This document shows positions 33,708 through 45,802 of a stretch of DNA of 64,000 nt, piece by piece. Within the stretch, counting starts at the first letter, position 1. Each line of letters begins with the position of its first letter. The notes under the pieces are model-generated. The model had not been told where the DNA came from. It was given only the letters and a program-made list of their open reading frames with translations, and did not search any database. The DNA lies in the NCBI GenBank assembly GCA_027625915.1, contig JANTQA010000036.1, positions 1,049,501 through 1,113,500 of the forward strand. Reading direction: 5' to 3'. The DNA comes from Anaeramoeba flamelloides. Lineage: Eukaryota; Metamonada; Anaeramoebidae. Made by a program: the position numbers and the translations under genes.

Positions 33708-35814
33708 GTAATTATTTTTATAAAAGAGCCAAAAATTTTGAATTTAAGATTTTTTCTATTGTAATTTAATCACCAAATATTTAAACCACGTTTTTTTTTT
33801 TTTTTTGACTTGAAGTCAAATTTCCTTTGATTAAAAGGGGTTATAAACTAAAAAATCTTTTTAAAAATTTAATAACAAAATAACAAAATTTATACAACTT
33901 TTGGAATTGAAAAAAAAAAATAAATAATTTGATTACATCAATATAAAAAGAACATGATTACTTTTGAAGATATTTTCAAAATAAATAATTGTTTGAAAAG
34001 TTTGAGAAATTTTTCTCATTTTTAACGAGTTCAAAATCTAGGATATTTCTGAATTTTTACAAAAACAAGTTGTTTTTAGAAGTCGAAAGAAATCTTAATA
34101 TCTAAAAATAAAGTTAGTAAATATCTCACTTTTATATAAAAGTACTTCAGTTTTGGTTTAGCTCCATATTAAAAAGACTACTAGATAATAAAAAATATAA
34201 AAACCATTTTAAACTTCAAATAAATAGAATTTATCTCTATTCAAAGAGCAGTTCAAATCAATTTTTTTCCCTTTATTGAAAAAAAAAAATGAGGAAATAA
34301 AATCAAATAATCCAACAAAAATTCCCACAAAATGCCTTTTTAAAATGATTAAAACATAACTTATCACATAAAGAAATAATTATTATTTTGATTATTTTTA
34401 ATCAAAAAATATTAACACGGTTTTAATTTTTTTCATTACACCAGAAACAACCTAACAATCAAAAAACATCAATAGTTTAGAACTTTTCTTTGTTAAATTT
34501 TAAATATTTAGAAAGAAAATCAAGCTAATTCACAATATATCTTATAATAATAAAATAAAAAAATAAAAAAAAAATTTCAAATAAATTATTTTATTACAAT
34601 AGCCATACTTTGTTTATACACCAATTTTTGAAAAAATACATTGGATAATGATTTAAATTCCAAGGAATTAAATAAAATATTAGGAAATATAACAAATTAT
34701 CAATATTTTCCAGATCTACAAGAATTTAATAATTTATTTATTTTTCTTGTATTTTTAAAATAAGATTAAAATTGATATGTTTTTTGTTCGTAGCTAATAA
34801 TAAATACTCAAATATTGCTATAAGTAATCAATTTCTTTATAAGTAAAATTTTTTGACAATTTTTCTTTTTTTTCATTTTTGATCCAAAAATTCAAACCAA
34901 AAAAAAAATACTGATCTTATTTATTAAAACAAATTATAAAAAAAATAATATTCATTTTAAAGGGTGGATACATACAAAGATAGTTAATGAATGTCTTTTT
35001 TATGGGGTTAAATTTATCCCCAGTAAAATCGGCATCATATTTATTTATGGTAAATATAATAAATAAGATTTAATCCTTACTTCAACAAGTAAGCATATTT
35101 ACCCAATTTTAGAATAAACTTGTTTATACAAAACTAGATTATTTAAATAATCACATTTGCTAAATATATTAATGTCTAAGAGAAATCATTGGTTGGTACT
35201 CTAGTATAATTTTTAATCGAGGAATTAATTGAAAATTAAAATCAAAAAAAAAAAAAAATGTTATAATTTAAAGTTAAAAATATATAAAAATCCATAATTT
35301 TTTTCGATTTTATATTTAATATTTGCTATAATTAGTTTTTTTTATGTTATTTTTTGTTTTTACTTTAAAATGAAAAAAAATCTTCAACTCTTTTATAATG
35401 AAAAAAAATATTCAAAAGTTTATTTTCAAAAAATTTTAAAATAGCTTTAATTCCTATTATTAGACAATTTATCTAATTTCTGGATTTAGGAAAAGAAAAT
35501 TTATATTTATTAAATCTTCTTCATAAATTTAAATTACCGGATATGTTTTTTTGATTTTAAAGAAATTTTCTGTCCATCAATTTATAAAAATTAAAATTAT
35601 CTTTTATTTTGCTTTTAAAAATTTCAAGAATTCAAACAAGTTTCCGTTATTCTTTGAAATAGTGTTATTAACCTCAGTATTGTATGATAAAAATATTTGA
35701 AAAACTAATTTTGAAAATAAAGTTGCAACATAATCAAATAATTAAATAATAAATAGGAACAGGGAAAGAAATGCAAGGTTGTCCGTTGTCTATTCCTTTC
35801 CTGATTAAAGTTAG

Positions 35815-36000
35815 TTACACTTTAAAGTTACAAATTTTCAGTGAAATTTAAGGTATAAAAAAACAAAAAATAAAGTAAAATATTTGGAATTATTTAACAT
35901 ATTTTATTTCACTAGAATGTAAAAAAATGTGTCTTAATTTAGGGTTATTTTGTGTCTTAAATTCTATTCCAAATTTATGTTTTGAAATTTAAGCTGGTTG
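35815..36000. mobile_element. MITE family B, copy 6, degraded
   Basis: TTACACTTTAAAGTTACAAA at the left and the complement of CCAGCTTAAATTTCAAAACA at the right match diverged family arms. The centre includes TGTGTCTTAATTTAGGG. Non-coding. Confidence 0.55.
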
Positions 36001-36599
36001 TGGATAAATAAAGATAAACAATTGATAATATATATATATATATATATATATATTAAATGGTGTTTTGTTTTTTTTTTTTATTCTTTATATAAATTAGTTT
36101 ATTTCTAAATGTCTTCTTTATTATTTAGTTCTAATATCAGAAATGCCCTTTTTTTGAAAGGTACTCTTTCTCGGGATTTTTTATTGGTTTCTCTTTTGAT
36201 TAATAACATGTATGGGTATTAAAACTTTTATAATTTTAAAATATAATTCAAAAAAAAAACCAAAAATTGATAAAAAAGGTTCTAAAAAGTAGAAAAATTA
36301 AAAAAAAATCTAAAAAGAAAGTATGAACCCCTTATTTAATTTGCGGAATTTCCACAATGGGTTTATTAATGGATGGGCCTTTATATTACACGTTTTTATT
36401 GCCAAATGGCAATTTTAAAAACTTTCCCAGTTATATCCCCACAATTAAAGTTCTAAAATAAATAATGTAATTACTTTAGGTTGCGGAATGCAAATTATTT
36501 TTGGCATATTGTGGGTTTTTTATTTATTAATCGTATGCTGTGGATTTTTTATTTATTATTGGTCATCTTTTTAACGATTTTTCCCTCGTGCGTGAATTA

Positions 36600-36970
36600 T
36601 GGGGATGTATCCACGATTATTATCAAGTGTGCTAGAGTGCCTAGCTTTTTTTTTTTAATTTTTGTGATTTAAAGGTAATTAAATAAATTTTCTTTACGTT
36701 TCAAAAAGTAAAAAAAAACTAACGGTGGTTTTCCAGTTTTCCAAGTTATAAAGTAAATTACTCTATTTAACACAATTCTTTTAAATTCTGGGAATTATAA
36801 CTGTGCTTTTTTTTTATTTATTTATTTCAAAGGATTAAAATAAAAGTTCTTAAATTTTCTTTTTATAACTTATATTAGTAAAAAGTATAACTGTGATTTT
36901 CCAAAATGCAAAATTTTTTAGATAAATCTCAAATTTTACATAATTATTTCAAATCCCGGAACACCCTGTT
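36600..36970. repeat. Modular hairpin repeat C fragments
   Basis: CTAGAGTGCCTAGC, TTTCAAAAAGTAAAAAAAAC and TTTTCCAG/TTTTAAATTCTGGGAA modules recur here in diverged form. No gene recognised. Confidence 0.5.
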
Positions 36971-38079
36971 ATAATATATACATTTTTAATTCAGTTATGT
37001 GATGATACTATTATTATTTATCTTGATGTTTTAATTATTTTTCTTCTTCTGTTTATTATTTGGGTATTTTTGGAAAAAAATTCTTTCTCTAAATAAATAA
37101 ATGTTGTTATTTTTCAAATAATTTATTATTTTGTTTGTTTATTATCCTCTAAAATTATCATACTGTGGTAAACTTTGATTTTACGAGAAATGTATTACAA
37201 AAATCATAACATGCGATCGAAATATTGGTTAAATGTGTATGTAGGTGAGAAATGCCTCGAATATTATTAGAGCATATAAACAAGAAATGGCTCCATTTTT
37301 TGAATTTATAGAAAAGAAATCTGAAATTTTTTTAAATTTAATTGAATTTTTTTAAAAACAATATGAACATATATTATTTTTTGATTTGTAACAAAAAAAA
37401 TTAAATATTTCACAAAAGTTGTAATTATTATCCAAAATTTTTGAAGTGGGGATCTTTAATTGTTAAAAATGGGTAATATTAATATAAGATCTTTGAAAAA
37501 AGTGTCAAGAAAATATTAGCCAAGTGGGTAGATGTGGCCCTATCCATAAATGGACGACCGTAATAAAATATTAGTTAACTTTTTTCGAATGTACTAAAGG
37601 TTGTTAATATTCTTTATAAACACAAATATATTCGTTAAAAATATATTTTAAACATTCAATATTTATATATGCATGGTAATATAATTATTTGAATCGGTTA
37701 TTTGAACACAAACTAAACTCTTTTTCAAAAATTGTGACTCGCCTGAAATAATAAATTGAAAAAAAAAAATTTATCCTTTAGTATTCAAGAACAACTAATA
37801 ACTAAATATGATTTGTAATTCACTTTTAAGTCATTCTAAATCTATAAAACCCTGATTTATTAAAAATTAAAAAAAATAAAAACAAAAACTAAAAAAAAGT
37901 GCCACAATTTTTGAAATGAGCATTACCCATTTTTTATTACTGATCTTTCACTGAAAAAAAGTTGAATAACAATATTTTTTATGAATAATTAAATCCATTT
38001 TCAAAGACATTACATAGTCTCAATTTTCTTAGTGATTATTTGTCTTTTCGAAGATCTCTTTTTTTTTCCACAGGATCTT

Positions 38080-38190
38080 TTTTTAAAAAAAAAAAAAAAA
38101 AAAAAAGAATAAAAGAAAAAAAAAAAAAAAAAGAAAAAGAAAAATTTTTCAAAAACAAAGAAAAAGAAAAACAAAAGAAAAACAAAAATT
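38080..38190. repeat. Poly-purine (A/G) low-complexity tract
   Basis: About 110 bp of almost pure A with scattered G. The minus-strand open frame across it (38321-38010) is an artefact of poly-F codons. Confidence 0.8.
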
Positions 38191-38754
38191 TGAAAAAGCA
38201 AAACTAAAATTTGAAAAAGTAGAAAAAATGATTCTGATCCAAAAATTTGAAAATATTTTTTGTAAAGAATACTGAAATAAACCCTCAAAACAACTCCCAT
38301 TAACATTATACAGTGAGTCAAAATTTATGAAAAATAGTTTACAAATTACTTTTTTCTATTTAAAAACGAACATTGCATTGGGAAAATACTTAAAAATACA
38401 ATACTGGTGTTTGAATGATAAACGGGGTTTATTAGATAACTATATTAATTTACAATTTATTCAATAAAGAACGTGTATTTTTATCTCAATATTGTGTAAT
38501 TAACAATTAGTGGATAATTTATACAAAAAAAGTGTATATTTTTTAATTGGGATATTATTTTATTAAGCAATAAATAAACTATTATAAATGAGTTCTTAAA
38601 AGACAATTTCATTGATGATTAATTTTTTTATATTAAAAAAGTATGGTATTCAGGAATTGGGGGTAGAATGATAATAAAACGTGATTTCAAATGAAATCCT
38701 GGTTTCTTCCCACTGTATGAAGATAATATAAACAAAAATTCAAAAATTTTCCCA

Positions 38755-39280
38755 AAATGGTTAAAACGTGTCCAAACAATCACAATAATATAATTTCATT
38801 CAAATTGGAAATAATTTTGATTTTTGAAAAAAAAGGAGATAACCATTTTTTCATATTTTAGTGTTTTAATTTCATTTTAGTTTTTGTACTACATCACTTA
38901 TTTTGTTCAATCTGTTTTATTTCCAAGAATTGATATTATGTTAAAGTTGAGTTTCCTCAAAATATAAGAAGTCCAATATAATAAGCAATATGATATCTAA
39001 CCATAAGATTGATCAATAATCCTAATCGAATTTAAACAAATTTGCAAATAATTTTTTTTTTTTTAAACCCATATTAAAACTTTTTAACACACCGATAATT
39101 GATTTATTCGTATTGATAATTAATTATGTTTTTTTTTGAGAGTATTGCAATTTATAAACAATTGATAACATTCCAATTAGTGGATGGTTCGGATTTAGAA
39201 TTTCATCTAGAATTGATTAAATATGATTTTTTTTTAAATATGAATTTTGGTATGTTAAAATTATTGAATCAGGGTTTATA
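38755..39280 (+). repeat. Dispersed repeat F, copy 2
   Basis: Collinear with 8335-8880; see that entry for shared blocks. The sequence after it (39300-39480) resembles repeat G, suggesting F and G were once parts of one longer element. Confidence 0.65.
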
Positions 39281-40329
39281 ATTTTGGATTAAATAGTAAA
39301 CATATGGTTAATTTGATTTTGAATGGGTAACTTATATTTTAGGGAAATTTTAAACTATGAATTGGATTTGTTATAAATCTTTTTATTATTTTTTCAATTT
39401 TTTATCAAATTTATTGTTTTTTTGTGGTAAAAACCGAATCTAAAAATTTCACTTTTTCAAAAAAATTTTTTAAGTTTGATGTTTCAAGACAAAGAATTTA
39501 TTTTTGTAGACAAAAAGAATATCCAACATGTACCCTATTTTTAGTGAAAAGGATATTTGTAGTGCTCCTTCATTAATTTTTTTATTGATTGAACTCGAGG
39601 AAACCAATGATAGATTTACTTATTAAATATTGGCAGTTTCTTAGATCTGTTAATATAAGCTTAATTTCAAAAACTGGGGCAGATTTTCCATCATAAATAA
39701 ATTTGTTTAATTGCTTTTTTTTTTTGAATAATAATGTATTTTTCTAGAGTTTTTAGATATAATAACCAATATAGATTAATAAATAAAAATATCATATTAT
39801 CATTTTATTTTTTAGAAAACAAATGAAAAAAGAAAAAAAAAACAATAAAAAAGTTTGCCACTAATTTTGAAATTTGGTTTATAAGTATTCTTGGAAAAAA
39901 GAAGTATATTTTTAATTTTACACTTCACCGATTTGTCAAGTATGAAAGGGTTCTTTTTAACACAGAAAACTTTTTACAAGATCTATTAAATCTTATTCAG
40001 AGGATAATTGAACTTTTCTTATAATAGATTTTTTACAAAAGAATAACTGAATTTAGATCCGGGAATGTATTTTGAATTAAGTTGAAATAGGGTGCATTGT
40101 CCTTCTTTTGAAGGGGTGGGGAAAATTACAATCTTGGATTTACTAATCAATTCAAAATTTTAAAACACCATTTGTTCAATTATATTGTGTATTAAATCAG
40201 AAAACTCAACTTGTTAAAAGTTTTTTGAAAAAAAAAATTGTTAGTCTACCATGTTTGCCCATAGAACTTGTCTTTAAACTAATAGAGTTCTTTCTTCAAA
40301 TTAAAATTAAAAATCTATCAAAAAGGGAA

Positions 40330-40490
40330 ATGAACCAGAAGTTTCAGACCATTATATGAATCTGTCTGTAATAAAAACAATTCCAAGAGTATTATTTATC
40401 ATTTTGGTGGAGTTGGACAAAAGTGTTTTAAAACTTACCAATAAAATTATTGGAAATCATCAGATGATCTAAAGTTGTTTCAATAACCCG
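40330..40490 (-). CDS. Candidate spliced exons, unknown gene
   Basis: On the minus strand, codons reading RVIETTLDHLMISNNFI are followed by a canonical GTAAGTTT donor (about 40438). A roughly 80-nt intron ends TTATTACAGACAG, and the frame resumes as DSYNGLKLLVHFPF before TGA. Codon content is protein-like and the phase fits. No family is recognised. It would lie head to head with the plus-strand candidate at 40620-41312. Confidence 0.35.
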
Positions 40491-40619
40491 TGTTGGCGTC
40501 TTTCTTTGTGTTTTTCAAAATTTTTTGTGTTGTTTTTGTAAATAATTGTTGTTTTTTTTTTTTTTAAAGGTTGTTTTTTTTTTTTTAAGTAAGTTTTTTG
40601 GTTTTTATTTTGTGTTTAA

Positions 40620-41312
40620 TCAAAAATACAGTTCAGTGAAACCTTGCGGGTTCCAAAACAAACGTATTGAAATCAAACCGATCATATTATCCAAGTGTTT
40701 TTCTACAACCTTCAAGACCAATCTCCTCAGAAAAGAGATCTAATTCAACCAAATTTAAATAAATCAACACCAAAATTCACAATAACCAAATCTTTCAGTT
40801 TGATCCAATACAAACCTAAAAAGGATAAAAAGAGACCGAGGTTTTCTGAAAAACTGTTTGGTATCTCCGCATTATCAAAAATGAGATATCAATTTTTCCA
40901 AGTTTTTTGAAAAATGAAAACCTAAAATTTCATTTCATTTTCCTTTTTCCCCTCAAGTCAATAGTCTCCAAACCATATCTTGTAATTGGATGACTTTATT
41001 TGGTGTTTTGGTACTTTTTTGCCCTCTATTGGTTGAGATAAGAATCCTCAGTGAATCAATATTTCATTTTGAATCAAAAGTTAATTATCCGAGATTTTAT
41101 CTGATTAAAATTAGACAAGAACATTGCCCATGACCAAATTATTTAAAAATCAATTATTTTTCAACCATTTACATAATGAGAGAGAATTAGGTCCCCTAAA
41201 AACTGTCAACACTCATCGGTTATATCAAGATCTTTCAATTTTTCAATCAATAATAAGAAACAATATATTGGAAAACTTTGAAAAAAAATTTCAATTATTA
41301 CTTCAAGAATGA
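40620..41312 (+). CDS. Candidate multi-exon gene, unknown function
   Basis: Coding-like plus-strand segments succeed one another. 40695-40910 includes SPQKRDLIQPNLNKSTPKFT and RPRFSEKLFGISALSKMRYQ. A segment from about 40958 reads SLQTISCNWMTLFGVL up to a GTACTT donor. After an AG near 41114 the frame TRTLPMTKLFKNQ runs to a TGA at 41310-41312 (LSIFQSIIRNNILENFEKKF). The two proposed introns (about 50 and 104 nt) keep the frame, but the first is short and the start codon is not located. No domain is recognised. A decaying gene is the alternative. Confidence 0.4.
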
Positions 41313-42713
41313 AAGTATTATTGCCAAGACGACTTCCTTTTTAAAAATAAACACACCACTTAAAAGTTTTCATTTTCAACAACAAAAGAAAAAAACACAA
41401 AACACTGTTTAAAGATTTTTTAACAACAATTAAAAACACAAAATCTGGAAAACAACAGTAAAAGTCTGAAAAACAAAATTTATTTAAGTCAACACAGGTT
41501 ATTGAAAGAACTATATTTTTCAGGAAATTATCAAAAAATTTTTCAAATCCCTTTTTGAAAATTATATTTATCAATAATAAGGAACTATTATTAAAATTTA
41601 ACTTTTTGTAAAGTTTCTACAAAGAAATCAAAATTCTATTGGTTGAAAAATAAATGTATCAAAATTTTCATTCATCTTTCCAAAAAAAGATTTTCATTTT
41701 TATTCACTTGAAGAAGTCATAAAATTTCAAATTTTTAATACTGTGGCTTTGCTTTGAGAGTTGTAGGAGCTTTTTGAATTATTTTAATTCTTGGAATATG
41801 ATTTATTTGGAAAGCTGAATGAAAATTTTGATCTTTTTATTTTGTAGTTAACAGTATACTGAACAATTGAGAACAAAGGTTAGGTTCCATCAAAAGGTAT
41901 ATATTTATAGTCTTGATTGTATTTTTAATTTGGTTGATATTAACAAGATAGAAAGTTAAGAATCTTTTGCTATTAATATTTAACATTACTAAAAAAATGT
42001 GTTTTTTATTTTCTTATTAAATAATCTGTCTAATGCTTTTGTGTAAATTCTGGGTTTGTATTATTACTTATTCAAAAAGGTAATTACTCTATTTTTTACA
42101 ACACTTTTCGATAGAAAAGCAAAGATAAAAATTTTAAAAGCTTATTCATATCCAACTGAACAATTTCTATAAACCACAAAATTGAAAAGTCTATTAGCCA
42201 ACCATAGGAAACAGCTAGCATTCACCTAAAGAGATAATTGATGACAGAATTTCTTGTTTGTGTTAATTCATGAACAATCTTTTGAAATCAAAGAGAATAT
42301 TTTTTACTTTTTATTTCAACAACAAATTGATCAGTAAAAGTAAATTATTCCAGAAAAGACTTAAAAATCGAATATCTTTCCATTCGATTTCATAATTTAA
42401 ATTTCTAATTACAACGTTAAAACCTTAAATATTTATTTTTTTACTTTAAAATAACCAAAAAAAATAGTCGTGTTAGATTTTTTTATAGATAAACTCTGTT
42501 TGCAAAATTAACATAATTTGACGTTTTTTGGGATACGGGCAATATACAATCAATTATTTTGTTCCTTCTTTTCTTTTGAACAAAAAATTTTGAAAAACAA
42601 AAAAAGGCAATGTAAACTTAAAAATTCAACAGCAACCAACTCTAAAAACAAATATCCCTTTGACTCAAAAACCAAATAACGAAGACTAATAAATCTTTCA
42701 AAGAGTAAAAAAA
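41313..42713. other. Intergenic, nothing recognised
   Basis: AT-rich sequence without convincing open frames; the minus-strand frame at 41574-41341 has poly-F composition. No inverted repeats of note were found. Confidence 0.5.
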
Positions 42714-42960
42714 ATGTTAGAGACTTTTGTTAACATGTTTAACAATCCCAAATACTTTTCAAAATCAAAAATATCTTCGAATAGCTTTCATCAATTTCTC
42801 AACCAAAATTACTTTCTGACTGTAAATGAATTTATATTTTCTGAAATCTTGAAGAGAGGTTTCTGAAAGTAATACTCACAATTCTCGTTCGGTATTTGAA
42901 GGTCTTGAAGCTTACAAGACTAGACACCAAATCAATTACAGGTTCTAAAACTTTTTTGTT
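42714..42960 (+). CDS. Candidate short exon(s), unknown
   Basis: The ATG at 42714 opens 50 codons (MLETFVNMFNNPKYFSKSK...) to a TGA at 42864. The +1 frame then carries ESNTHNSRSVFEGLEAYKTR up to about 42942. Base composition is markedly less AT-rich than the flanks, but all frames are open here, so the true frame and strand are uncertain. It could be an unannotated small gene upstream of SCS-beta, or a relic. Confidence 0.28.
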
Positions 42961-43059
42961 TTAACAGTTCAAAAATACATCTCTAATTTTTGATTGAAAA
43001 GCAACCATAAGCCTAAAATCTTTCATCTCTTTTGACAGTATTTTTCTCAAACAGAAAAT

Positions 43060-43342
43060 AATTTTAAAAATTTTATTTTTTTTACTTTTCTTCCTTTCTG
43101 TAAGACATTCTTTTTTTTCCTTTATTATTATTTTTTTTTTTTTTTTTTTTTTTGAATTTTATCTTCTACTTTTTTTTTTTTTTTTTTTCTCTTTCTCAAA
43201 CAAGATCGAGAAAACTTTTTTGTAGGTTGAATAAAAACAAAGAAACTCAAAAACAAAAACACTCCTTAAAACTTTTTTCAACATAAAAAACAATGAAACA
43301 AAAACTAAAGCAAAAAAAAAAATCAATAAACACAAAGCATTT

Positions 43343-43378
<36 letters not shown>

Positions 43379-43602
43379 ATTTTTGCTTCCTTTTTTTTTA
43401 AAATCTATTTTTTGCTTAATTTTTTTGACTTACATCATTAATTAATCAAAATTATTTTTTTTGTTTGTTTTGCTTTTTATTAAATTTTTTTATTTTATTT
43501 TTTTTTTCTTAAATTTTTTTTTTTTTTTCTTTTTTTTATTTTTTTTATTTTTTTTTTTCTCTCAAAAAAAAAATATTAATAATTAATAGAAAATAATATA
43601 AA
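43060..43602 (+). promoter_or_regulatory. Homopolymer-rich upstream region of SCS-beta
   Basis: The 540 bp before the start codon are almost only A and T. They include T runs at about 43132-43153 and 43171-43188, an A run of about 30 at 43347-43376, and many T tracts up to 43560. Long dA/dT tracts exclude nucleosomes in other eukaryotes and often mark promoters, so a promoter role is plausible but inferred. The ATG follows AAAATAATATAAA. Confidence 0.45.
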
Positions 43603-44877
43603 ATGCTTCACTCACTTCAATCAGGATTTAACAGACAATTATACATTCCAAAATTGTCTTTATTAAAAAGAAACCTTAACCTCCATGAATGGCAAAGTAA
43701 AACCTTAATGCAAAAGCACAATGTCAGCATTGAAGAATTCAAGGTAGCCGACACCCCACAAGGTGTCTTCAACGCCATCGAAGAAATGGACTACCCAGTC
43801 TACGTTATCAAATCCCAAATCTTTGCAGGAGGAAGAGGACGAGGACACTTTGTTGAAAACGGATTCCAAGGAGGTGTTCAATTTGCCAAGAATGCATCCG
43901 AAGGATACAAATTCGCCGAAAAAATGCTTGGAAATCACTTGGTTACAAAGCAAACTGATGAAAAAGGAAAAATCGTCAGATCATTGATGATCTCCCAAGG
44001 TATGAATGTCAAGAGAGAATTATACTTTGCCGTTATCATGGATCGTGTTACACAAGGACCAGTCATCATTGTCAGTCCAAAGGGAGGTACCTCCATTGAA
44101 GAAGTTGCCGAAGAAACCCCAGAAGCCATTGCCAAGTTCCCAATTGACATTGAACTCGGACCAACAATCGAACAAAAAATGAAAATCGCCGAATTCTTGG
44201 AATTCAACAAGGAACTTTTCCCAAAGGTCGCCAAGGAAGTACAAGCACTCTATGACTTATTTATCAAAACCGACTCCAGCCAAGTCGAAATCAATCCATT
44301 TGCCGAAACAAAGGAAGGCGACATCTTCTCCTTAGATGCCAAATTCAACTTTGATGATAACGCATTCTTCAGACAAAAGGAAGTCTTTTCCATGGCAGAC
44401 AGATCCGAAGAAGATCCACGTGAACTCGAAGCCGCCAAAATGGGAAGTAGCTATGTCGGACTTGACGGAAACATTGGATGTATGGTCAATGGTGCAGGAC
44501 TTGCAATGGCAACATTGGATGTCTTAAAAATGTACGGTGGTGAGCCAGCTAACTTTTTAGATCTCGGCGGTGGTGCCTCCAAAGACGTCGTCGTCAAGGC
44601 TTTCAAAATCCTTTCCTCACACCCAAATGTCAAAACCATCTTAGTAAACATCTTCGGTGGTATCGTCAGATGTGATATGATCGCTAACGGTATCTTAGAA
44701 GCAGTCAAGGAAGTTGGCTTAGACGTTCCTTTAGTTGTCAGACTCGCTGGTACTAACGTCGAAAAAGGTATCAAATTAATGAACGAATCCGGTCTCCCAA
44801 TCATTACAGCTTCAGACCTCGGTGACGCCGCCAAAAAGGTTGTAAAAAGTGTTAACAAAGTTGTAAAAAAAAATTAA
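43603..44877 (+). CDS. Succinyl-CoA synthetase (succinate-CoA ligase) beta subunit, organellar
   Basis: With the alpha subunit this enzyme converts succinyl-CoA, NDP and phosphate to succinate, CoA and NTP in mitochondria or hydrogenosomes. It is an intact, intronless 424-residue frame. Residues 1-24 (MLHSLQSGFNRQLY...) are a short basic, hydroxylated leader before the conserved LHEWQSK start, consistent with organelle import. The ATP-grasp domain carries AGGRGRGHF (75-83), EINPFAE (229-235) and DAKFNFDDN (245-253), which includes metal-binding residues. The ligase half carries GLDGNIGCMVNGAGLAM (286-302), LDLGGGAS (319-326) and NIFGGIVRCD (349-358). Nucleotide specificity (ADP or GDP) cannot be decided: some segments look SUCLG2-like and others SUCLA2-like. 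Codon use is far less AT-biased than elsewhere, suggesting high expression. The alpha subunit is not in the window. Confidence 0.97.
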   Translation: MLHSLQSGFNRQLYIPKLSLLKRNLNLHEWQSKTLMQKHNVSIEEFKVADTPQGVFNAIEEMDYPVYVIKSQIFAGGRGRGHFVENGFQGGVQFAKNASEGYKFAEKMLGNHLVTKQTDEKGKIVRSLMISQGMNVKRELYFAVIMDRVTQGPVIIVSPKGGTSIEEVAEETPEAIAKFPIDIELGPTIEQKMKIAEFLEFNKELFPKVAKEVQALYDLFIKTDSSQVEINPFAETKEGDIFSLDAKFNFDDNAFFRQKEVFSMADRSEEDPRELEAAKMGSSYVGLDGNIGCMVNGAGLAMATLDVLKMYGGEPANFLDLGGGASKDVVVKAFKILSSHPNVKTILVNIFGGIVRCDMIANGILEAVKEVGLDVPLVVRLAGTNVEKGIKLMNESGLPIITASDLGDAAKKVVKSVNKVVKKN

Positions 44878-45279
44878 TTTGTCTTTAATTTTTTTTAGTC
44901 ATTAAATTTCATTTTATCTCCTTTTAATATCTTTATGTTTTTCGTTTTTTTATTTTTTTTTTTTTTTTTTTTTCTTTCTCTTTTCTTTTTTTTTTTTAGT
45001 CTTTTCTTCTTTAAGCTTTTTATAAAAAAACATTATGTTCCTTTCAATTCTTTTTTTTTTAAAATAAATTTCAAAAATTAACAAATATATATGTTAATCC
45101 AAATCAATAGACAATTATGTTATTTGATGGATGTTGGGGAATAATAATAATTCTTTTTTCCATAAAACAATAAATTAGTTACTCTTAAAAATTTTTTTAT
45201 TTTATTTTTTTTTTTTATTATTTTTTGGAAAATATTTGAGCCTGCTCTAACTTAAAATTGTGAATAATTTTTCGAATTA

Positions 45280-45407
45280 CAGCCGTTTCAACTCAGGTGT
45301 GAATCGGCAACTTCTCATTCAACTTTTGAAATTATTTGAAATGGTTTTCAACGGTTTCCAAAAGTTGAATGAGAAGTTGCCGATTCACACCTGAGTTGAA
45401 ACGGCTG
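45280..45407. mobile_element. 128-bp mariner-type MITE with perfect 49-bp inverted repeats
   Basis: Flanked by TA at 45278-45279 and 45408-45409. The ends read CAGCCGTTTCAACTCAGGTG and continue in perfect complement for 49 bp; about 30 bp separates the arms. GC content is about twice that of the surroundings. Perfect arms plus the TA duplication indicate a young insertion mobilised by a Tc1/mariner transposase. It lies about 400 bp after the SCS-beta stop. Confidence 0.9.
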
Positions 45408-45802
45408 TAATAAAATTAAAATTTGTTAATTTCCAAAATCATTATTAAGCAAGAAGAATTTTTTAAATATAAAATGTGAAAACTTTTCAAGATCTTTTAA
45501 AATAAATTTTTTTTGGAATTTGTGTTTTATATTCTGAAATTGAGGAGTTAGCCCTATTTAAAGAATTTATTCAGGACTATTCGAATTTTATGCTCTGTGA
45601 GGGTTGAAATAAAATATTATAAACCGAAAAAAAGCCTTAAAAGACAATGGATTGAGGAAAAGTCAAAATATTGCAATTTTTGGAATTTTTGGGATTTTTT
45701 AGATTTTGCTTGAAAATCATTTATTAATCCAAAAACTTTTTGAATTTACGGTACAAAACATGGCAAAAATAAAAAGTCTATTTTTTTTTGATATTAAGAG
45801 AA

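Larger units (their letters stand above)
31563..40329. other. Long intergenic repeat region
   Basis: No supported gene in nearly 9 kb. It contains dispersed repeat G copy 1 (31740-32020), the 865-bp foldback element (32843-33707), MITE-B copy 6 (35815-36000), a TA microsatellite (about 36026-36052), modular hairpin pieces (36600-36970), a poly-purine stretch (38080-38190) and dispersed repeat F copy 2 (38755-39280). The rest is featureless AT-rich DNA. Confidence 0.55.

Noticed and set aside
37500-37565. GC-richer patch (GTGGGTAGATGTGGCCCTAT) considered as a tRNA or RNA gene
   Set aside because: No cloverleaf arms or B-box-like sequence could be formed by eye.
38010-38321. 103-codon minus-strand open frame
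   Set aside because: Almost all Phe/Leu codons from a poly-purine tract on the other strand; low complexity, no protein-like composition.
43705-44858. Several open frames overlapping SCS-beta on both strands
   Set aside because: Shadows of the real gene; less AT-biased coding sequence opens other frames by chance.
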